Positions 18,840-28,521 are shown, numbered from the stretch's first letter. The stretch is 30,000 bases of DNA from Symbiodinium natans (GCA_905221605.1 CAJNDS010001746.1:240297-270296), one strand, 5' to 3'. The notes: a model not told the origin generated them from the letters alone. A program made the numbers and translations.

Positions 18840-19520
18840 CGTCAGTGAAGACCCATTTGCCCTCATGCCCAAACCCCCCCACCCTCACCCCTTACCCTCG
18901 ACCTCACCCTTACCCTCTTAGGGGCTCCAGTGCATGCCCACCTCCCCCCCTAACCTTTTACTTGGAATCAACCTTGCCCCCCCGCCCTCACCCCTTGCCC
19001 CCCACCTCACCCTTAACCTTTTGCTTGCCAATGAAGTGTTTTAGGGTTGATTCCAAGTAACCTTTAGAGGGCAAGGCGTGGTGGGCGGGGTGGGCGGGGG
19101 GGGGCGGGGGGGGGGGGGGGGGGGGCGGGGGGGGCGGGGGGGGGGGGGTCCGGGCATGCACTAGAGCCCCTAGAACCGGGGCGGGGGGGGGGGGGAGTGT
19201 GGGGAGGTTGATTCCAAGTGAAAGGTTAAGGGGTGGCGGGGGGCGGGGGGGTGGGGGTCCGGGCATGCATTGGAGCCCCTAAAACACTTCATCTGCAAGG
19301 AAAGGGTGAGGTGGGGGGGGTGAGGGCGGGGGGGCAAGGTAGGTGGCATGTACTGGAGAGAGTACTGTGGGTGAGTTGAGGCAAGGCGTGAGGGCGGTGG
19401 GGTGGGCGGGGGGGGGGGGGGGGGGGGCGGGGGGGGCGGGGGGGGTGGGGGGGGGTCCGGGCAAGGCCTGAGGGGGGGGGGGTCCGGGCATGCACTGGAG
19501 CCTGCCCCCCCCGCCCTCAC
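18840..19520. repeat. mosaic of inverted and direct modules with poly-G tracts
   Basis: Three short modules recur. Module a (AGGGGCTCCAGTGCATGCC) is at 18920-18939, and inverted at 19149-19172, 19257-19278 and 19482-19502. Module b (TTGGAATCAACC) is at 18962-18973, inverted at 19044-19056 and 19206-19217. Module c (ATGAAGTGTTTTAGG) is at 19031-19045, inverted at 19278-19292. Between them lie runs of G (or C) with single interruptions, e.g. 19088-19148 and 19407-19456. Proline- and glycine-rich frames here are composition artefacts. Confidence 0.9.
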
Positions 19521-19626
19521 CCCTTGGCCCCAAGCTGGAGGAGCGTACAGGGCCGAAGAGGGGCGCACTCCGAAGATGCGGCTCGGCTCCGTTTTGAGCC
19601 AATCGTTTTTTTGGTGGGTGGGGGTT

Positions 19627-19735
19627 CGGGTTTAGGATTTAGGTTTAGGGCTTAGGGTTTAGGATTTAGGGCTTAGGGTTTGGAGTTTAGGGCTTAGGGT
19701 TGAGGGTTTAGGGCTGAGGGTTTAGGATTAAAATT
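19627..19735 (+). repeat. interstitial telomeric array, TTTAGGG orientation
   Basis: About 15 imperfect units of TTTAGGG with variants TTTAGGA, CTTAGGG, TTGAGGG and CTGAGGG, all G-rich on the plus strand. The decay shows it is not a live telomere. Confidence 0.93.
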
Positions 19736-20040
19736 GAAGGTTTCCGGCTGTCGCCAACTGTGGCCAACCAGTAGGGCCAAGGGATCCGGCTTTGCGAGCG
19801 TCGGGAACGTAGGGCCCAAAAAGGCCCAGCTGTTGCTCATGATGCTGAACGTGAATGGCTCGCTGAAGGATATATATATATATGTGTATATGTATAGGGG
19901 AGGGGGTCCGGAAATAAGGGTCCTTGTTGGGGGTTCTTTAAAAGCTGAATTATAGTGTTTGGGGCCGTATACATGGGTACCTTATTTTCGGAATCCCCCA
20001 TTTTTGTTCAGACAAATCCGGGCTTTGTGAAAGAAGCGTT

Positions 20041-20095
20041 CCCTAAACCCTAAACCCTATTTAGGAACTGCCCTTAAGCCCTCGAACCCTAAACA
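20041..20095 (-). repeat. interstitial telomeric units, CCCTAAA orientation
   Basis: CCCTAAACCCTAAACCCTAT followed by CCTTAAGCCC and AACCCTAAAC. Further CCCTAAA pairs lie at about 20374-20387 and 20470-20481. The orientation is opposite to the 19627-19735 array. Confidence 0.9.
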
Positions 20096-20126
20096 AAAGG
20101 CCTCTCACCAGAGGACATTGACTCCA

Positions 20127-20173
20127 GGCACATATTGGCGGGGTTCCTGACCCGCGGAACCCATATATGTGCC
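20127..20173. repeat. 47-nt two-step hairpin
   Basis: GGCACATAT (20127-20135) pairs with ATATGTGCC (20165-20173), and GGGTTCC (20141-20147) with GGAACCC (20156-20162). The apical loop is 8 nt and the internal loop 5 versus 2 nt. It lies between the telomeric units and the microsatellite. Confidence 0.85.
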
Positions 20174-20239
20174 ATTAGCCAATGACGGCCGGTGCCCTGA
20201 ACTCTCCCGGACCCTGGACTCCCACGACCATCCCACGAT

Positions 20240-20311
20240 CTCTCTCTCTTTATGTGTATATGTCTATATACATATATATATATATGTCTGTGTGTGTATA
20301 TATATATGTAA

Positions 20312-20343
<32 letters not shown>

Positions 20344-20355
20344 CTGTGTGTGTGC
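20240..20355. repeat. CT, TA and TG microsatellites
   Basis: Runs of CTCTCT, (TA)n and (TG)n with interruptions; a short (TA)n also lies at 19870-19882. Tyrosine- and valine-rich reading frames across it are artefacts. Confidence 0.95.
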
Positions 20356-20399
20356 TGTGTGCTCGACAGTTCAACCCTAAACCCTGATTGGCGGCCGAT

Positions 20400-23280
20400 C
20401 CTATGGATATATGTAAGCGCAGTGTAGGGGGTGTTTGTGTCCCTTCCGAGCCTACACCAGGCCCTGCGCCCTAAACCCTACGGCCTCCTGTCGGGGTCGG
20501 CGGCATTGGCGGTAGCCATTAAATAATCTCTCAAAAAGCGCTGCGAAAGCACAAAAAGCTCTAAGAGAGCTCTTTTGGCATGCTCTCCCTCATCCCTCGG
20601 CACGGCACCTGGTGGGGAACTTTATGGAACTTTTCGACCGGGCCTCTGCGACATTCTCTGACACTGGGAGAGTGTTTGGGTATATCATATGTGGGAGAGG
20701 AGAAACCTGGATCGTTCTCTTCCAAAAAGGGCGTCAAGATCTGTGGCCAACGCCCGGACTCCAGGTCGCAGGGCGCGATCTTCTCGGACGCCTCCTCCTC
20801 CTCTCTAGAGACCCACGCTTGCAGGAACCAGACGGTCTTACAAGACGGTCCAAGGGGGGGGGCACTCCGATGTTAGACGCATGGGAGAGCAGATGCGGCA
20901 CCATATTCGGCTCCTCTAAGCCAAGGGATGCCCGGGACGGCGCGTCCTTTCCAAAGGCGAGAGGCCGAAAGATGTCAAGGAAACATGCGACAAAAATGCA
21001 TGGACCAAAAACTCTCACAATTCACTCTGGCCTGGCGAACTTCCTCTGTTGTTTCTGAATGGTTCTCTCGTGTGTTCCGTGTCTTCCGAGCCTCGCCGGC
21101 AGGCGGCGCAAAGGGCCTCGGTGCTCCCATGGCTCCCTCCTCTTATCCTCCTCTCCTCCACCGCTCTTTAGGACACTGGCAGAGCCCCGTCCCGCAGCCG
21201 AACCTGAGGCATGCTGAGGCCTCCCTTTGCCGCGAACGAGCTCTCGCCTCTGCTTCTCCCCAAGCCTCCATGCGGCGCTTGCTCGCGACGTTGGTGCGGA
21301 GCATCGCTCGGAAGTCGGTCTGAAGCCTCCAAAAGAGGCAGAGGACTTTTCAGCATGCCGCTCTTCTCTCTCTGAGAGCGCTTCTCTCTTTGTGGGCGCT
21401 TGTCTCCGACTTTGGGGGGGGAAGCTTCGCCTCGCGCCAGCTCAGCGAAGGCCTCCTTCAGCTGCCGATCCTGGCGGGAAAGTGGCTTCAAGGGAGAAGA
21501 TGGGAGAAGATGGGAGAAGCCTTCTTTCCCAGAGCCTTACAAAGCGACAGAGTTGCTTCAAACGCAACGGCACCTTCGCGCTACGTCGAGATCCACTTCG
21601 GAGACCTTGGCTTCTTTCATAAGCCTTTGAGGCTTAATGGGTGCTACATTCGATCATCTGCAGCACGCGAAAATTGCAGAACTCAAGCATGAAAAGACGA
21701 GATCAATCTGTGTGAGCTCCAACAACACAGATTAACAAGCGACAGGGGCCTTGATTCGATGTCGCTGCCCAATTCCTGCTTCAAGGCTCTGAGGGCGCTT
21801 TCGATTTTTTTGTGATTTTGGAAGTATCTGGCGATCTACCTGAGGGGCAGAGGCCAACGAAAGCTAGCAGGGAGAGTGCTGTGCAACTGCAGCAAGCAGG
21901 CAGACGGAGCAGTAGCAGCATGATGCAGCTTATGGCTTTTGAGATGACAAAAAGTGTGAACGCAAGATGCTGAAAGCTTGATCGCTGAGATGGCTCCTAC
22001 ACTGTGGAGAGCTAAGCAGAATGTCTGCGATTGGACACGCGCATACTACGCAACAGGGAAGCCCCGACACTCCCAGACCAAGCCCGCCTTGCCGATGACA
22101 TGGGGCATCCAGCTCACCTGCACACACGTGGGCGAGCGGCGTTGTGCAGACAACAGGCGTCCATAGTGCTCGCCGCATTGAGCAAGTGCAGGCAATCCCA
22201 AACAATCCCAGCCTTGTCCGACTGCTCATTTCGGTCATGACCGTGTGTCCGTGCGAAATGAGCCTCAATGCCAACTCACTCATGTGCTGCTAATTCTTCT
22301 AGACATAAGAACATTTTGAAAAAACTCCTTTAACAGTGGGCCTGGGCCTGGAATCCAGCGCACTGCCGCACGGCTTGCACGGGGGCTTTGGGGCAATTTT
22401 CGCGCGGCTTTCGCACAATTTTCCTTGAACAATCCTGGAACTCTTGAGCTGCGCTTGGCTCAGCAAAGCCATTTGGTTGAAAACTTCGGCGTCATCTCGG
22501 ATAATACAGTCCTACCAACACCTCACAACTTCGGAGCAGCTAGCTTCATCTTGATTCATACTGGTTGACAACTACCAGTAGCTAGCAACAGGACACCAAA
22601 ACCATACCAAAACTACATCATCTCCGCCCCATTTCAGCCATTTCATGCCACTTCACAGGCTTAAAATTTTGAAAGCCCCAACATGCAAATACGGCCCGCA
22701 CAACTCCGCAAACTTGCATCTCATGACCCATGTATGCTGGCGTCTTAGGATGCAGAACCCAAACTGCACGTTCTGTGCGCTTTCCCCGCCGAATGATGCA
22801 CTGGAAATTGGCCATTGGAAAATATAGAATATGCGTGAGCGGCTCGAAGGCAAGACGATCAGCACAAGCACACTGACCAGCTGTGCCAATCGATGATGGG
22901 AGGCTAAAGCTGGCTCACAAGGGAGGTGCTGGGACCATGCGGCGTTCATGTGGGAAAGCCGTAGCCATCATCATACTGCCTGTTGTGTGTTCGTGCATTC
23001 CAAAATTCACGTAAGGCAAAATCTTAATGTAGTAGACAGGCGAACCATCACTGGAGCAACCACTTTGCAGACTGAGCCTACATTGACGTGAAGACATTTT
23101 TGGCAGAGGACCCATGCACATCAACAAATTGGAGCGCAAATGCCCTTAGCACTTCCCGCAAGCTACGCATGCGTGTAACTCGATCTTGAAAGTGTCATGA
23201 CATGGGCAGGAACTGGTCACAAACCAAACAACGCCAGCCTTGTCGAGTTGTTGCATAGCTCTGCACCACCGCCTTTTCAC
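20400..23280. other. long stretch without a secure gene
   Basis: Several frames overlap at 20580-21700 on both strands, and none is convincing throughout. The best are the minus SRQDRQLKEAFAELARGEAS, then PPKVGDKRPQREK (about 21475-21380), and the plus MGNFMELFDRASATFSDT (from 20612). Bases 21495-21519 hold a short GGGAGAAGAT tandem. At 21978-22240 two plus frames (IAEMAPTLWRAKQNVCDW; DQARLADDMGHPAHLHTRG) may be exon fragments. From 22290 to 23280 I see no supportable gene. Confidence 0.35.
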
Positions 23281-23294
23281 AGCACCGAATGGGC

Positions 23295-24343
23295 TCACCT
23301 CACACGCGGGAAAGTAGCAGTTGCGAGTGTGGCAGTGCTGGGGTGCATGAACTTGCAACGGTCTCTTCGACATGGCCCTGGCTGATGCCATACAGGCGCC
23401 AATTGCCCCCTCGGTGGTCCGATGGCAAGCAAGAAGAGCAACAAGAGCTTGCTGAGGAAGCTGAGGCTGCAACTGCGCATGCTGCGAGGCGAAGGGACAC
23501 CCAGCCTGTGGAGTTTTGCAATGAATTTGTGGGAACCAATGAGCGTTGCAGAAGACTTCGAGGCGGAGCCTGGAATTCCGTCAAGCCCAAGCCTCCTCCA
23601 ACCAGAAGAACCGCTTCACGATCTCCCAAGAAACACGCATGTTGCAATGCACCGGTCCGCACGAAGTCGTCGGCAAAGTGGCAGCAGTTGCGGCTGAAGA
23701 GGTCGTAATCCTCACCTCTGTATTCCTGGACGAATGCTGACATGCTTTGCGTGGGATGTTTTTCTTTCTGGAATTCCAGCAGCCCAGCAGCCTCCAGGAG
23801 CTGCGAGATGATGTCTGCAACATCTGCCTTCCGCTCAAATCATGTCTTGGCCTCTTGTTGAAGCCTCTTGAAGGACTCTCCCAAGCTCATGCTTACTCCG
23901 ACGCATGGGATCCACCCCTCACTGCAAACAAAGTGGCTGCACTGCGCTGAGTGTATCCGAGGGCGACCTACGGTCATGGATTCGCAGAGCATCTCACTTG
24001 TCATCTCCATGGGTTTTTGCCTGAACACGGTTTGCTGAGAACGGAGCCGTTGTTCTGAAGCGATGGTACGGATTCTGCCGTGGCTCGCGGCAGTGCACAG
24101 CAGGGGTTGTCCTGTCACATCAACATGCTGGCGCAACGGTGTGAGCGGAAACGTTTCTCTCGTGCCTATTGTCTCGCTGCTTCTGAGGGCGGGGCGTATT
24201 GTACTCACCGAAATCCCACTCCAAACCATTGACCTCAACGCCAGATCACGAATCGGAGATGTTTGGTGCGGCGTGTTTGGCGCGGCATGTCCCACCTCGA
24301 CAGCCGCGTGGTAGGCTCCGCCTATGCCAACTTGGGTCAAAGC
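23295..24343 (-). CDS. PPPDE (DeSI-like) thiol protease, multi-exon
   Basis: PPPDE proteins are cysteine isopeptidases of the DeSI/permuted papain group that remove SUMO or ubiquitin. Exon 24343-24296 reads ALTQVGIGGAYHAAVE and carries the catalytic His. A 62-nt GT-AG intron leads to a 25-nt exon, 24233-24209 (VNGLEWDFG), ending at GTGAGT. Together they give the family pattern YHxxVEVxGxEWxFG. After a probable 43-nt intron, 24165 onward reads TRETFPLTPLRQHVDV. Further on are CESMTVGRP and, at 23780-23680, SAFVQEYRGEDYDLFSRNCC then HFADDFV, the catalytic Cys in YDLxxxNCxHF. An in-frame TGA (23842-23840) lies inside a plausible 63-nt intron (GGA|GTAAGC ... TTTGAG|CGG, both phase 0). The end is ambiguous; one option reads LGVPSPRS, then a hydrophobic LLLLFLLAI, and ends at about 23295. 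The 5' exon with the first strand was not found. Confidence 0.85.
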
Positions 24344-24399
24344 CTGTCATGCACATGAAGCCCGCAACAACTGCAGAATCAAGGCTTCAAGAAGCGCGG

Positions 24400-25300
24400 C
24401 CTTGTTGAATACTTGCATGCACCTTGCCTGCAAGTGCAGTGGACATCCATTTGTCTCCAGTCAGCAAGACGTGAGCACACCAAGAGTCCACCGAAGCAAA
24501 GCAAAGCCATGCAAAGCCATCAGACCGTGCTGGGTCAAGCATTGTGGCCAGTCGATGCACGGCACAGTTGACACACATGGGGACATTGACATGGATTTGC
24601 AGCCGACCGAAGCAGCTGAGGGCTCACGGCTCAAGCGTCGCTCTGAGTAAACTGGGATGCTTGGAAAGGATCTGGTTTGTGTTGGAGGCTTGGGTTGGGC
24701 AGAGGCTCAGGACGGAGCCTCGCTCCTGTGCAAAGGTTTCAACAGAATGGGTGATCATATCACGACCCCAGTCTCCATGTTCAACTTCTTCTTTTCAATG
24801 AAAAAGCGCAAGTCCACAGCGACCATTCAAAAAAAAACACTGCAGAAAGGCAACTCCAAAAGTCATTGCATAAGCCCATCTAATTGAAACCTTTTTCACA
24901 TGCTGCTGCTTTGCAGAACATGCCCATTTCTGAAAGGAGACGACAACTACTCACTTGCAAGCCACACTGAAACACAATCACGCACTCGTTGCTTGTTGTT
25001 CCAGTTGCATTCTCACGCTTCTGGCTGTGTGTTGACAGTCCTGGGTTTGTGGCAATCAGTCTGGTTGTACAGGGTTGCAAATACATTGATGATCATTGAC
25101 CTTCTCCCTCTCCATTGCCAAAAGCGCGCAACCTTCACGCTACAAAAACTGGCTGTGCCCCCACAGCCTATGTGCCGCCCCTAAGCTGACGCAAAGAACA
25201 ACGTAAGCGCATGAGAAGAGCCAGGCCTGCCCGCAATCATAGACATGGAGAAGCACTGGCGTCCCGAACAATGGCTCGTCCTGAGCACATGTACACTCTG
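24400..25300. other. stretch without a secure gene
   Basis: Short frames on both strands, none with motifs or persuasive joints. The first exon of the PPPDE gene should lie in the upstream (high-coordinate) part but cannot be pinned. An A-run with AAAAAAAAC is present near 24830. Confidence 0.3.
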
Positions 25301-25310
25301 AGTTTTGCAT

Positions 25311-26006
25311 CTAACCCCGGAACCCCGGCGGCCTCGTGCTCAGCCAATTCCGTAGGCATTTGCAGTGGGGCTGCTTCCTCAAGAAAACGTGGCGCACACG
25401 CTGATGGGGTGTGGAAGATGGATAAACAGCGGAAGTACCAAGTTTTAAAATGTCCTGGCCAACGCGCTCCATGAAAGAGACGTCTTTAATGTCCTGGCTT
25501 GCCGGGGGCTTTCCACGTACTGGCAGTAATGTGGGCACTTTGGGATGTCCTCCCATAGGACAAGGAGCTTTGGCTCGAAGCAGACGTCTTGCTTGCAAAT
25601 CCATACCTTCCTCAGCTGTGGCTGCAAGCGGCAAAACCTTGCGCAAGACACGGGCTAGATGAGCCCAACGAAACAGAAAACAAAGCATAGCAGCTGGGGG
25701 CCGAGCGTGAGATGAAGACCTTTCTCGGATTTGTTTCGCAGAATACCCTGGCTCCGAGGGGTTTGGAGGCGATGAAACCAAATGCAAACCACATGCGAAC
25801 AGAACAGTCGCTGCTGCTCTCTTGAAATTCTGGAAGTACACTGATGGCACTTGTTTGCCGACGGAGGCCTCGAGCCGGAAGCCTTTGTGAGTTGTGATCA
25901 GAAGGTAGCGGGCATCGTCGACATTGTGGACATGAGGCATGTTGCAAGATGTTGCAAGGAGACTAAGAACTTTTGGGCTGTCGATGCTGTGTCGAGCGAC
26001 TGCCAA
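25311..26006 (-). CDS. 231-codon open frame, unknown gene
   Basis: The frame opens with MAVARHSIDSPKVLSLLATS, then MPHVHNVDDARYLLITTHKG and FQNFKRAAATVLFACGLHLV. It continues helical and basic (WAHLARVLRKVLPLAATAEE) and ends RNWLSTRPPGFRG. Its length is well above chance. Between 25651 and 25445 a second minus frame is at least as protein-like (RKVWICKQDVCFEPKLLVLW, then EDIPKCPHYCQYVESPRQ), so an intron probably switches frames there. No domain is recognised. It is divergent from the plus frame starting at 26173. Confidence 0.5.
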   Translation of the reverse strand: MAVARHSIDSPKVLSLLATSCNMPHVHNVDDARYLLITTHKGFRLEASVGKQVPSVYFQNFKRAAATVLFACGLHLVSSPPNPSEPGYSAKQIRERSSSHARPPAAMLCFLFRWAHLARVLRKVLPLAATAEEGMDLQARRLLRAKAPCPMGGHPKVPTLLPVRGKPPASQDIKDVSFMERVGQDILKLGTSAVYPSSTPHQRVRHVFLRKQPHCKCLRNWLSTRPPGFRG

Positions 26007-26038
26007 AACCGGCTGGTGGTGCTAACGGACGCAACATG

Positions 26039-26226
26039 AGGGGTGTCGCTGTCAAGTGTTCCCATCGTTTTACAGGGTTTTTCGCATCAATCATCCACGC
26101 TTGACGTCTGCAGGCGTCGCTTTGGGAAAAAATTGAAGGCTATAGCACACCCAACGGCTCATTAACTTAGGGGTGTCGCATTTCAAGTGCTCCCAGCGCG
26201 TTACAGGGTGTTGGGCATTCGTGTCC
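26039..26226. repeat. direct repeat, two copies of about 60 bp
   Basis: Copy 1 (26039-26098) and copy 2 (26169-26226) share AGGGGTGTCGC, TCAAGTG.TCCCA.CG, TTACAGGGT and a GCAT..(A/G)T..TCCAC tail, in the same orientation with about 70 bp between them. Copy 1 lies just upstream of the minus frame and copy 2 spans the start of the plus frame. Confidence 0.85.
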
Positions 26227-27165
26227 ACCCCTTACTTACTTGAACGGCTGCGGGTTTTGGCGCTTGCTCGTGTAGCTGTCGGCAGCTTGAGCCGAATGGA
26301 TCGGCCGAACAGAATTGTTGTTACATTCTTGTGGCCAGCACCTGGCAAGGCACTTGCTGCACTTGCTCTTAAAAGAGCTACACAAGACCACGGCACGAGA
26401 CACGACACAAGACATGGTGCAAAACATGACACTCGACTCACGACACGAAACATGAGACACGACTTCACCACACGAGGCGAGTCTAAAGCGAAATCAACGT
26501 CGCGAACGCTGAGACAACGATGTCGGGCCAAGTTCCTACCCACAGACCCGCGTACCCTCCAAACGAGAACACTTCCGTTGCGCGTTCGGGTACATTTTGC
26601 GTGGATCGAGCAGATTGATGTGAGCTTCACCAACGTGAATTTCGAGTTGGAACCACCCGCGAATCACATCGCTCGGCAGCTGCAGCCAGACGGGCCACCT
26701 GCCACCTGCCCCACACTCGTGCGGCCAGGGCAGCAGCAAACGAAGGAGCAGACAACATTCAGCGAGCAGCAGCACGCAGTGACAGCGGGGCACTGCTTGA
26801 TCCACAACTGGGCCTTGGAGCCACGGGGTGGAACGATTTGGAGCACAAGAAGGGCCGCCAATTTTGGCCAACATGTACCAACGCAGCATCACCCACTTCT
26901 TGTAGTTCCCAATGATGCAAAACTGGACCTTGCTGCGGGGCTGCTGATCCTGGCACTATTCGCCCACGCAATGTATCCATCGGCACGCATGCATCAACAT
27001 GACAATCTGCTTCTCAAACGATGCCTGAGAAATGGCATGACGCACGCAGGCAACGCAACTCGTCAGATCTTGCAGGACGCGCAAACGGCGAACACCGCGC
27101 TACTATTTATCAGTGTTCTGGCCCGGTTACGCTTCTCACTGCATGCCTTGGGACCCACACTGTAA
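26173..27165 (+). CDS. 330-codon open frame, unknown
   Basis: The longest frame in the window. It starts within a repeat copy and reads LERLRVLALARVAVGSLSRM, then crosses a degenerate ACACGA repeat (26390-26465, His-Asp-Thr-Arg rich). It continues HFAWIEQIDVSFTNVNFELE, then LLVVPNDAKLDLAAGLLILA and NTALLFISVLARLRFSLHAL, with two hydrophobic stretches near the end. No domain is recognised. Minus frames across 26930-26540 are also open and in places more natural (VQFCIIGNYKKWVMLRWYML), so the coding strand may be minus. A telomeric-type repeat follows 24 nt after the stop. Confidence 0.35.
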   Translation: MSHFKCSQRVTGCWAFVSTPYLLERLRVLALARVAVGSLSRMDRPNRIVVTFLWPAPGKALAALALKRATQDHGTRHDTRHGAKHDTRLTTRNMRHDFTTRGESKAKSTSRTLRQRCRAKFLPTDPRTLQTRTLPLRVRVHFAWIEQIDVSFTNVNFELEPPANHIARQLQPDGPPATCPTLVRPGQQQTKEQTTFSEQQHAVTAGHCLIHNWALEPRGGTIWSTRRAANFGQHVPTQHHPLLVVPNDAKLDLAAGLLILALFAHAMYPSARMHQHDNLLLKRCLRNGMTHAGNATRQILQDAQTANTALLFISVLARLRFSLHALGPTL

Positions 27166-27188
27166 ATCTCCGCAAAATCTCCGCAAGA

Positions 27189-27224
27189 GTTTAGGGTTTA
27201 GGGTTTAGGCTATGGGGTTTAGGG
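27189..27224 (+). repeat. short interstitial telomeric repeat
   Basis: Three TTTAGGG-type units followed by CTATGGGG and GTTTAGGG. Single degenerate units recur at about 27591 and 27779. Bases 27225-27900 otherwise show a weak plus frame (27212-27460) and GTTTGTGG repeats near 27735, with nothing secure. Confidence 0.9.
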
Positions 27225-27931
27225 AAGTCAATTGTTTACATGTTTGGGCCAGCCATGCTGTTGCGCGCGCAATTTTTCCGGGGCAACCAGTAGCACACTC
27301 CCAAAAAGGCAAGATTGGCATCAGCTTCGTCATTCATTGCAAATTTGTGATTCGTAGCTGTACCTGTCAGCGTCAGGACCAGCTGCATTCTGCCAACCTT
27401 GCATACCCCACTAAATCGCGGAAGCTCGGGGCTTTGGCGCCAACAGAATTGAGTACATAGTACATGAAGTTGTAAGTGTAGAGCGTCTGCCCGCTTTCTA
27501 CCGCTTGACGCCGGTTTCCGGCTTGAAAGGCAAGTGTGGCGCTCCTTGCCTCTGAGTGAATTCAAGCTGCTGGCGGCTTGCGTCAAGGTTAGGATTTAGG
27601 ATGGGTTGAATAAAAGTGCAAACACCCCTTGCCACCCTTGGTTGTTTGCATAATCTCCAGTGGCTGAGAGTGAGTGGAGGCTGAGACGCACTTTCATCTT
27701 CCAGCAATCAAACCTGAGTGGGCGTTCGGGGTTTGTGGGTTTGTGGGTTGTGGAGTTGTGGACTCGGCTTCAATAGGCTTAGGGTTTAGAAGCATCATGA
27801 CAGAAAAGGGTCTCGCTTGGGAAGAGGCAGCGGCAGCAGAGTTCCAGTAAGCCGCAGGGCTTCAGGATGCCAGCCTAAAGTGGTTGGAGAGGCATAGGGC
27901 CTGGGGCATAGGGTGTCCCTGACAAGAAAAC

Positions 27932-28234
27932 ATGATGAGCCTTGCGGTGATTCCGGAGAGTATTCCGGAGTGGTTGTTCGGATTCATCGGACCAGACCTT
28001 GCCAACAGTGCCAACATGCAGGGCATCCAGGGCTGGCATCCAAAGTCAAACGGCACAACGATCAGTGCCTCTTCGTTGCTGCTGTCCTCGCCGTCTACGG
28101 CCGGACGACTTTTGGGGAGGGTGATGGCTAAGCTACGGTTCCGAGATAAGGGGTATTCTAGACAGCTTGAGATGCGCAAGCTGGGTCTTGGCGGCTGCAG
28201 AGTTCAGGTGTTAGTTCGGGCACCCTTTTCTTAG
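27932..28234 (+). CDS. 100-codon ORF, unknown protein
   Basis: It starts ATGATG and reads MMSLAVIPESIPEWLFGFIG, PDLANSANMQGIQGWHPKSN, then LLLSSPSTAGRLLGRVMAKL and RFRDKGYSRQLEMRKLGLG, ending at a TAG near 28234. The start has a hydrophobic, tryptophan-containing helix; the end is basic. It could be a small complete protein or a first exon. The antisense frame is also open but less natural. No family is recognised. Confidence 0.4.
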   Translation: MMSLAVIPESIPEWLFGFIGPDLANSANMQGIQGWHPKSNGTTISASSLLLSSPSTAGRLLGRVMAKLRFRDKGYSRQLEMRKLGLGGCRVQVLVRAPFS

Positions 28235-28393
28235 TGGAGTTTGCATTGATTCGTTCCATGTCGTACCTTTCTCACAGAAGACGGACTAGATATGAAACAT
28301 AAAGCTTGTTACATGTCACATCTAACTCACGTGAGACCGCCTGGACCGGGGCTTGCACACAGATTTCGCGCGCCAGCGCCAAAAATAATTTCA

Positions 28394-28521
28394 TGCCGAT
28401 AGGCCGATACGCCGATTCCTTCCACCACACAGATACCCCACCCAAATACGCCGATATGCCGCTCCGCCCCCGACCCAAATATGATACGCTTACGCCGACA
28501 TGCCCAATACGGTACGCCGAT
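28394..28521. repeat. dispersed TACGCCGAT repeats
   Basis: TACGCCGA(T/C) occurs near 28408, 28447, 28491 and 28513, with relatives ATGCCGAT and AGGCCGAT, and again at 28748-28765; the reverse form GGCGTATCC is at 28569. Spacing is irregular. The reading frames across it are not supported as genes. Confidence 0.75.

Noticed and set aside
18988-19602. Proline-rich minus frames and glycine-rich plus frame
   Set aside because: Produced by C/G homopolymer tracts in a repeat mosaic; no natural sequence between the runs.
22959-22968. CCGTAGCCAT, start of the dinoflagellate spliced-leader sequence
   Set aside because: Only the first ten bases agree; the rest differs. Similar partial matches at 15035-15049 (minus) and near 20515 are also too short to call a relict leader.
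23840-23842. TGA as proof that the protease is a pseudogene
   Set aside because: A phase-0 GTAAGC...TTTGAG intron would remove it, and the catalytic His and Cys segments are both intact.
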